Shown piece by piece: positions 4,627 to 10,048 of a DNA stretch of 10,048 bases; within the stretch, counting starts at the first letter, position 1, and each line of letters starts with the position of its first letter. This DNA comes from Fiminaster sp050874705 (GTDB lineage Bacteria > Bacillota_I > Bacilli_A > RFN20 > CAG-826): NCBI GenBank assembly GCA_050874705.1, contig JBNMLE010000034.1, positions 1 to 10,048 on the forward strand, read 5' to 3'. A program made the position numbers and the translations under genes. The notes under the pieces were generated by a model that saw only the letters and a program-made list of their open reading frames with translations, searched no databases and was not told the origin of the DNA.

Positions 4627-7387
4627 CATCTTCTGGAACTTGGAAATCAAAACGATATTCTTCGGGAACATCATGATCTAAATCAATATCAAATAATAAT
4701 GTTGGTGAATTATTATTTTGACTAACTCGTCGATTTGTAAACTTTCCAGTTCCAAAATATGTAAATGGTAGAACTATTCCGTCTTCATCATCAACTTTTC
4801 TAACAAATAAATGCACTGTTTTTGTTTTGAGAAGTTTTTTACCTTCGGCATTATCTAAAGTTGTATTATTAACTGATTCCCACTGAAATTTTGAAGGAGA
4901 AATAAATTTATCTTTATACTCAAAATTACCTTTAACTACTTTATCTTTTTTTAAGCCAACAAAGACATATGTAACACGATTTTCAACATCATATTTTGTT
5001 CCTTGCATGTAAGCATATTGTCTTCCGTCAATTTCGAGCATCACTTTGTCTTTTTGGTAATTTGCGTACATTTTAAACATTCCTTCAAAGTCACCAAATT
5101 CTATATCATATCTTTTTAAACCGTAATCAATCAAATCTTCTAAAAATGCTTTATATTCATCATTTATAGAATTATTAATGTTAAGTGAATATTTACCATC
5201 ATTGATTGTAATTATGTTTTTATTAAGTAAATTCTCAACTGCTGTTTTTATAGAATTTGCACTTATGCGGTTATATTTACCTACTAAAGAATTAAAATCT
5301 TGTTCATCATTAATAATAGATCTAATAATTAAGAATTCTTCTCTTCTTGTTAATGGAACCATATCAGATAAAAGATTTAATACTAATGCTTCATCATCGT
5401 TAAATGATGGAACATCTTCGTCAATGTTCTTCAAAAATGTATAGTAAGAAAAATTCTTTTTACCTTTGCATTTAGATTTCATGAATCTAATTAAATCAGG
5501 CGCACAATCATTATTTAAATAATCAATGTGCAAAGGATAGCCATCATCAATATGAAGATATTTTTTAAAATTATAATAGTCTTGTTTTAAATATGAAAAT
5601 TTATTGAAATTTGTTGCTTCGATATATTTAAGAATTTCTTCTTTAGATTTTTCATCAATGTGTATTTCAACACCAGGCAAATCAATAGACTTAAAATCAT
5701 TTCTTACTGCCACAGTTAAAGTTGGTTTATCATAAGGTGATACTGATGATATTGTTCCTATTGCAAACGCAACTTGTACTGATCTGTCATAACTATTTCC
5801 AATAAAATCTAATACAGTAAGGAATTCTTTTCCTTCACATTTTCTTAAACCACGTCCTAATTGTTGAATAAAAATTGTTTGTGATTCAGTAGGCCTTAAG
5901 AAAATAACCATATTAATACCAGGAACGTCAATACCTTCATTAAGAATATCAACAGTAAATATAATTTCTAATGGATTATTATCATCTTGTAAATCATTAT
6001 ACGCTTTAAGTCTTTCTCCTGTATTATTCTTTCCAGTTAATGAAGTGACACAATAACCAATATCACTCATTGCTTTACTCATCGCGTTAGCGTGTTCAAT
6101 ACTTCTACAAAACGCTACCGCTTTAAGTTTCCCAGCTGGTTTATGTTTCTCAATTTGTTCCGCTATAAACTCACAATGATTATTATCAAAATATTGCTTC
6201 AAAAATGATGACTTTTCTTTGTCAGAGTAATCAACATTAAAATCTCTTATTCCATAGTATTTAAATGGAACGACAAGATCATTCATGATTGCGTCTCTTA
6301 ATCTAAGTTCATAAGGAACGTTTTTGTCAAACATGCTAAAAACATCTTGATTATCCATTCTCTCAGGTGTTGCAGTAAGCCCTAAAAGAAATTTTGGTTT
6401 AAAATAATTAAAAATCTTTTGATAAGTTGTTGCAGTTGCATGGTGGCATTCATCAAAAACTATATAATCAAATTCATCAGGTTGAAAATAATCTAAATGT
6501 GCCGCCATCATAGTGTTTGTTGCAAAAATAAAATCTGCATCGAGTTGTTTTTCGTTTCCAGTAAATAAACCATATGTCTTTCTTGACATAAACACTTTGC
6601 TAAAAGTTTTTCTAGCATCTTCTAGGATAGTGTCTCTATGAACTATAAATAGCATTCTTTTTGCGTCAAAGTTTTTTGCATCAAAAGCCGCTAAATAAGT
6701 CTTCCCTGATGCGGTTGCTGCAATTATGAGAGCTTTATTAACACCCATATCACGATATCTTATTAACTCTTTTAAGGCTTTTCTTTGCATTAAATTAGGA
6801 GAAATTTGTTTATTGTTATAATCGGTTGCATAATCCATATCCCATCTTTCAATGGCGTAATCGATTTGAATAGTATATTTTTTTATAATTTCATCGCTTA
6901 AAAGAAAAGTGCTATCCCAAAGATATTTGAATTCCTCTAACGTTTCAAAAATAATTGGATCTTCTTTGTCTCTAATAAGAGATACGTTCCATTCAATGTT
7001 TTTAAGTAAAGCAAATCTAGTTATATTAGTTGATCCAACTAAAAATTCATAATGATCAGTGAATTCAAAAATATATCCTTTTGTGTGAAAACCATTATCT
7101 TCAAAGGAATTATAATCTATGTGACATGAAAAATTAGGATATTTATCCATCCATAGCCTGAATGTTCTTAAAGACTGAATGTCTGTAAAATTTTGATAAG
7201 TTGAAGTTATTATTCTGCCTTTAACTCCTCTTTCTAAGGCCTTTTCAATTGAGTCTTTAATAAGTACTAAACCAGCTTCCTTAATAAAACTCACTGTTAA
7301 AGAAAAAGAATCGCAACCATAAAATAATTTTTTTAGATGATCTATAAAACGTTCATCAGAATAATTTGTTAAAAAGAAATCTGTCAT
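4616..7387 (-). CDS. PLD-nuclease / superfamily II helicase / DUF3427 protein
   Basis: This encodes 923 residues. Residues 1-170 are a phospholipase-D-like nuclease domain with one HKD-type motif: His101-x-Lys103 and Gly118-Ser119-x-Asn121. The Asp is not at the classical spacing (Glu108 there, Asp111 nearby). Residues 195-530 are a COG1061-type helicase core: Gln201 (Q motif), Walker A ATASGKT (224-230), DECH box 312-315, motif III LTATP (337-341), motif V around 479-490 (DILNEGIDVPG) and motif VI QQLGRGLR (508-515). The C-terminal region matches DUF3427 in its ending, with IDGRQYAYMQGTKY, F.WES.N.T and HLFVRK patterns; a winged-helix-like stretch lies at about 700-735. The protein probably translocates on DNA or RNA with PLD nuclease activity. 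Such proteins are frequent in defence or accessory regions, but its function is not established here. ATG 7387 has no Shine-Dalgarno but has a correctly spaced promoter. The gene converges on and overlaps the NUDIX gene. Confidence 0.9.
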   Translation of the reverse strand: MTDFFLTNYSDERFIDHLKKLFYGCDSFSLTVSFIKEAGLVLIKDSIEKALERGVKGRIITSTYQNFTDIQSLRTFRLWMDKYPNFSCHIDYNSFEDNGFHTKGYIFEFTDHYEFLVGSTNITRFALLKNIEWNVSLIRDKEDPIIFETLEEFKYLWDSTFLLSDEIIKKYTIQIDYAIERWDMDYATDYNNKQISPNLMQRKALKELIRYRDMGVNKALIIAATASGKTYLAAFDAKNFDAKRMLFIVHRDTILEDARKTFSKVFMSRKTYGLFTGNEKQLDADFIFATNTMMAAHLDYFQPDEFDYIVFDECHHATATTYQKIFNYFKPKFLLGLTATPERMDNQDVFSMFDKNVPYELRLRDAIMNDLVVPFKYYGIRDFNVDYSDKEKSSFLKQYFDNNHCEFIAEQIEKHKPAGKLKAVAFCRSIEHANAMSKAMSDIGYCVTSLTGKNNTGERLKAYNDLQDDNNPLEIIFTVDILNEGIDVPGINMVIFLRPTESQTIFIQQLGRGLRKCEGKEFLTVLDFIGNSYDRSVQVAFAIGTISSVSPYDKPTLTVAVRNDFKSIDLPGVEIHIDEKSKEEILKYIEATNFNKFSYLKQDYYNFKKYLHIDDGYPLHIDYLNNDCAPDLIRFMKSKCKGKKNFSYYTFLKNIDEDVPSFNDDEALVLNLLSDMVPLTRREEFLIIRSIINDEQDFNSLVGKYNRISANSIKTAVENLLNKNIITINDGKYSLNINNSINDEYKAFLEDLIDYGLKRYDIEFGDFEGMFKMYANYQKDKVMLEIDGRQYAYMQGTKYDVENRVTYVFVGLKKDKVVKGNFEYKDKFISPSKFQWESVNNTTLDNAEGKKLLKTKTVHLFVRKVDDEDGIVLPFTYFGTGKFTNRRVSQNNNSPTLLFDIDLDHDVPEEYRFDFQVPEDVMN

Positions 7388-7393
7388 GTAATC

Positions 7394-7421
7394 AGAATAA
7401 CAGCTTTTAAAAGTTTTTCAA
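7394..7421 (-). promoter_or_regulatory. Helicase promoter giving a leaderless transcript
   Basis: On the minus strand TTGAAA (7421-7416), a 16-bp spacer and TATTCT (7399-7394) precede ATG 7387 by 6 nt, so the expected transcription start is the A of the ATG. No Shine-Dalgarno exists between. The -35 overlaps one arm of the inverted repeat TTTTTCA (7414-7420) / TGAAAAA (7438-7444), a possible operator. Confidence 0.4.
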
Positions 7422-7458
7422 GATCCTAAAAATATTATGAAAAAGCTTTGAAAAGTCT

Positions 7459-7487
7459 TTGACAATAATACTTTTATAATCTATTTT
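7459..7487 (+). promoter_or_regulatory. Orphan plus-strand promoter-like sequence
   Basis: A perfect -35 TTGACA (7459-7464) is followed after 17 bp by TATTTT (7482-7487). The predicted start is near 7494. No plus-strand ORF follows: a transcript would carry the stem-loop at 7500-7524 and then run antisense to the 3' end of the methyltransferase gene. Confidence 0.35.
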
Positions 7488-7499
7488 ATAGTGAAACTA

Positions 7500-7524
7500 G
7501 TTGTTTGATTGCAAGTCAAATAAC
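7500..7524 (+). other. Stem-loop just downstream of the plus-strand promoter
   Basis: GTTGTTTGA and TCAAATAAC can pair over 9 bp around the loop TTGCAAG. On the plus strand the only non-Watson-Crick pair is a G-U wobble (7503/7521); on the minus strand the same position is an A-C mismatch. This asymmetry favours a plus-strand RNA. No T-run follows, so it is not a standard terminator for either strand. Confidence 0.35.
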
Positions 7525-7556
7525 AAACTTTACGCAAAAATATTATCTTCTTATTC

Positions 7557-8909
7557 TTACTTTGTTTTTCGGCTAAGTAGCACCACTGTTTCAACATGAA
7601 ATGTCATTGGAAACATATCTACAGGTTGAATAACTTTAATATCATATTTCTCAGATAATATTTTCGTGTCCCTTGCAAGTGTTTCAGGTTCACAAGATAC
7701 ATAAACTATTTTCTTAGGAGCGACTTTTAAAAGTGAATTAATAAATTTATCATCCACTCCTTTTCTTGGAGGATCAACAAATACAGTATCAAAATCTATA
7801 TCTTCGCTTGCAAGTCTTTCAAGTGCTTTTCCAGCATCTTCACATATGAATCTTGCATTAGTAATATTATTTATTTTTGCGTTCTTATTCGCGTCTTTAA
7901 TCGCTTCTTTAACTATTTCTACACCTATAACTGATTCAGCTTTCATCGCTGCGATTAAAGATATTGTTCCAATGCCACAGTAAGCGTCAAAAACATTATC
8001 GCTTTCTTTAAGTTCTCCTAAATCAATTGCTTTTTGATATAATTTCTCAACTTGAACAGGATTAACTTGGAAAAATGATTTCGATGAGATAAGGAAATCT
8101 ACACCTAATATTGAATCTTTAATAAATCCAGGACCATATAAGATTCTTTCTTTCTCACCTAAAATAACATTCGTATCCCTACTATTAATATTTTGAACAA
8201 CGCATTTAATAAAAGGATGTTCTTTAACTAAAGCATTAACGAAATTATTTCTTCCTTTAAATGCATCAACCGTAGTAACTAATGTAACCATTACTTCATC
8301 ATAGTGATAAGAAGTGCGAATCAATACATGTCTTATAAGACCAGTTCTTGTATCTTCATTATATGGATCATATTTAAATGATTTCATTAATGTTTTAATT
8401 GTTGTTAATATTTCACTAGCTCTTTTATCTTCAATCGCACATCCATCAACTGGAATAATTTGATGAGTACCACTTCTAAAAAAGCCACTTACAATATGTC
8501 CATGTGGATCTCTTCCAATAGGAACTTGTATTTTATTTCGATAATTATATGGATCTTCCATTCCTATGCATGGAAGAACATCAAATTCTTTATCAAAATG
8601 TCTTCTAAATGCATCTTTCACTTTCTTAGATTTATATTCAAGTTGTGAAACATAATCTAATTGTTGAAATTGACAACCTCCACATGCTGTACAAACACCA
8701 CATCTTGGTTGAATTCTATGTTCGCTTTTTTTAATAAGTCTTTCCACTTTTCCAAAATATGCACCAACTTTTTTATATAAGACTCTAATTTCTGCTTCTT
8801 CATTAGGAAATAAACCATCCACAAAACAAGTGCCATATAAAAGATTAACAACTCCTTTTCCTTCAAAAGAGATGTCTTTACATATTCCTCTTACAATCAT
8901 TTTTTGCAT
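7557..8909 (-). CDS. rlmD: 23S rRNA (uracil-5-)-methyltransferase, RlmD/TrmA family
   Basis: This encodes 450 residues, full length for the family. It transfers a methyl group from S-adenosylmethionine to C5 of a uridine in 23S rRNA. Residues 1-60 are a TRAM RNA-binding domain. Cys70, Cys76 and Cys79 (C-x5-C-x2-C) with Cys157 (VDGCAI) match the [4Fe-4S] ligands of RlmD; Cys73 is extra. The Rossmann SAM site is DAYCGIGT (308-315), preceded by FFQVNP (279-284). VDPPRKG (378-384) is motif IV. SCEPETLARD (405-414) carries the nucleophile Cys406, and FHVET (437-441) the general base Glu440. The symbol is by family: Firmicutes homologues may modify one or two uridines (RlmCD), and target choice is not visible. 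ATG 8909 is chosen because AGGTG lies 5 nt upstream; Met4 has no such site. It starts 19 bp after the metallophosphoesterase gene and is probably cotranscribed with it. Confidence 0.93.
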   Translation of the reverse strand: MQKMIVRGICKDISFEGKGVVNLLYGTCFVDGLFPNEEAEIRVLYKKVGAYFGKVERLIKKSEHRIQPRCGVCTACGGCQFQQLDYVSQLEYKSKKVKDAFRRHFDKEFDVLPCIGMEDPYNYRNKIQVPIGRDPHGHIVSGFFRSGTHQIIPVDGCAIEDKRASEILTTIKTLMKSFKYDPYNEDTRTGLIRHVLIRTSYHYDEVMVTLVTTVDAFKGRNNFVNALVKEHPFIKCVVQNINSRDTNVILGEKERILYGPGFIKDSILGVDFLISSKSFFQVNPVQVEKLYQKAIDLGELKESDNVFDAYCGIGTISLIAAMKAESVIGVEIVKEAIKDANKNAKINNITNARFICEDAGKALERLASEDIDFDTVFVDPPRKGVDDKFINSLLKVAPKKIVYVSCEPETLARDTKILSEKYDIKVIQPVDMFPMTFHVETVVLLSRKTK

Positions 8910-8928
8910 AATAACACCTAATAATATT

Positions 8929-10048
8929 TTATTTTGTTAGACCACTGAAGGCAGTTGAATTAACAATAGATACATCGAAAGTCTTATTAGCTAATAAATA
9001 ATCAGAAACAATATCAAATGGATATTTTTCTATTTCATATATTGAACCTTTATAAGTCTTAAAATAATTATATTCTCTTTCAGCGTTTTTATGTAAAACA
9101 AGATAATCAATACCAGCGATAATATATTTCTTATTTGATTCAATTTTTAGTGTTTGTTCTTTTGGAAGATAATAACTTATATATCTCATCTCGTAAATAA
9201 TATCTGACCCACTTACTTCAGCGATAATCGTGTTATTAGTAAATGGTATGAGATTAAATATATCTTCTTTAGTAACACTTCCATCGCTATTAATATCAAT
9301 ATTAGCTCTATTACCATTATTAAATACTAAATCAACTTCAGGTATTGAAGGATCGTTCTTTCTTAATTCATCAATATATTTACTTGTCGCATAAGCTTGT
9401 ATTTCACCAGCTTCATCGCCAAATGTAGATGTTGTCACATTGCTGAATTTACCCACTACGGTGTTTTTCTCTTTTAAGAAATCAGGTGTTAAATATTGAT
9501 TAACAATATTATCAATCTTTGGATCATTCTCACATGCATAGATGGAATTAGTTCCATTACCAAAACCATTATTGTTTCTATCATTATATGATGAAGAATA
9601 TGTCGCTTGATATTTTCCGTCTTTAAGAGTTAATGTTACATGTCCAGTTAAAGCTCCGTGATGATATGATTGCACCCAAGGGACATTATTTATAGTTTCG
9701 CTTTCAAAAGCGTGGCTATGACCTAAAAATCCTACATCAACATATGGTCTATTGCTATTAGGGGATTTCTTTGAAAGTTCTTCATAATTAGAATCTTTTA
9801 ATGCTGCATGAAGCATATATATAATGACATCGCATTTTTCTTCAATACGTAATTTATCGCTAAGTTCTTTTACAATTGAAGAAGGATCAAGGAATGTTAA
9901 ATTCTCCCAATTTCTAGAAGTAATTGAAGTAATTTGATTTCTTCCAATCGCTCCTATAAGACCAATTTTTGTTCCACCTCTAGTAATTATTTTATAGGGT
10001 GAAGCAATATCGCTTGCTTGAGTAGTTGCTTTATTTAATGAATTATCA
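8929..10048 (-). CDS. 5'-nucleotidase-family (UshA/CpdB-like) metallophosphoesterase, C-terminal part
   Basis: The frame is open to the right edge, so the true start, any signal peptide and the first metal motifs (including GNHD) lie outside; 372 residues are visible. The visible catalytic-domain end includes GLIGAIG, a VIIYMLHAAL strand with a candidate metal His, and GHSH (nt 9711-9723), the last metal-binding motif. It is followed by the 5_nucleotid_C domain: GEIQAYATSKYI, then VDLVFNNGNRANID and DIFNLIPFTN. This family dephosphorylates extracellular nucleotides or cyclic nucleotides for salvage. Two oddities stand out: a 12-residue EF-hand-like loop DINSDGSVTKED inside the C-terminal domain, and loss of the usual GGDGY substrate loop (AGIDYLVLHKNA here). 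Substrate is therefore uncertain. The rRNA methyltransferase follows 19 bp downstream. No terminator is seen between. Confidence 0.85.
   Translation of the reverse strand, partial: DNSLNKATTQASDIASPYKIITRGGTKIGLIGAIGRNQITSITSRNWENLTFLDPSSIVKELSDKLRIEEKCDVIIYMLHAALKDSNYEELSKKSPNSNRPYVDVGFLGHSHAFESETINNVPWVQSYHHGALTGHVTLTLKDGKYQATYSSSYNDRNNNGFGNGTNSIYACENDPKIDNIVNQYLTPDFLKEKNTVVGKFSNVTTSTFGDEAGEIQAYATSKYIDELRKNDPSIPEVDLVFNNGNRANIDINSDGSVTKEDIFNLIPFTNNTIIAEVSGSDIIYEMRYISYYLPKEQTLKIESNKKYIIAGIDYLVLHKNAEREYNYFKTYKGSIYEIEKYPFDIVSDYLLANKTFDVSIVNSTAFSGLTK
9262..9297 (-). other. EF-hand-like calcium loop within the 5'-nucleotidase C-terminal domain
   Basis: These 36 bases encode DINSDGSVTKED. It matches the D-x-N-x-D-G-x-V-x-x-x-D pattern of EF-hand/dockerin calcium loops, with ligands at positions 1, 3, 5 and 12. 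In typical family members a shorter turn joins the R-x-x-I strand to the D-V/I-F..LPF helix here. Confidence 0.5.

Noticed and set aside
5178..5444. Plus-strand 88-codon ORF inside the helicase gene
   Set aside because: Antisense shadow of the DUF3427 region.
7475..7480. Consensus TATAAT as the -10 for TTGACA at 7459
   Set aside because: The spacer would be only 10 bp, too short for a sigma-70 promoter; TATTTT at 17 bp is the better partner.
8460..8866. Short ORFs on both strands inside the methyltransferase gene
   Set aside because: The TRAM, iron-sulfur and catalytic motifs of RlmD read continuously through this stretch, so these are shadows and not evidence of a frameshift.

Overview
The window is very AT-rich, and every visible stop codon is TAA. 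Trp is encoded by TGG and no TGA is read through, so the standard bacterial code fits. Strong AAGGAG-type ribosome binding sites, a lipoprotein with an Asn/Ser-rich linker, DUF5050-like propeller repeats and bacterial Ig-like repeats suggest a low-GC Firmicutes lineage, perhaps an uncultured gut Bacilli or Erysipelotrichia/RF39-type organism. The taxonomy is inference. No rRNA, tRNA, CRISPR array, insertion sequence or origin was recognised.

Left block (1-3251, minus strand): an Xre-type helix-turn-helix ORF, then an overlapping ORF for a zinc-ribbon plus multi-pass membrane protein, then a large secreted lipoprotein that runs off the left edge. The first two look like one roughly 302-residue regulator/membrane protein split by a one-base shift at an A8 run. 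The lipoprotein's Shine-Dalgarno (SD) sequence overlaps the stop codon of the membrane ORF, so the block is probably one operon. A perfect 14-bp palindrome lies upstream of the regulator.

Middle block (3256-7556): a small SpoT-like HD hydrolase (minus) is divergent from a MutT-like NUDIX hydrolase (plus). The NUDIX gene converges on, and overlaps by 11 bp, a 923-residue PLD-nuclease/superfamily II helicase/DUF3427 protein (minus). The start signals are unusual. The HD gene has a perfect SD in front of an in-frame ATA. The NUDIX and helicase genes have no SD but have -10-like elements placed as expected for leaderless mRNAs. This is the accessory part of the window and a candidate nucleotide-processing or defence module, though that role is inferred.

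Right block (7557-10048, minus strand): the C-terminal part of a 5'-nucleotidase-family metallophosphoesterase enters from the right edge. A complete RlmD/TrmA-family rRNA uracil methyltransferase follows 19 bp downstream. The gap between the methyltransferase and the helicase holds the helicase promoter and, on the plus strand, an orphan promoter followed by a stem-loop.
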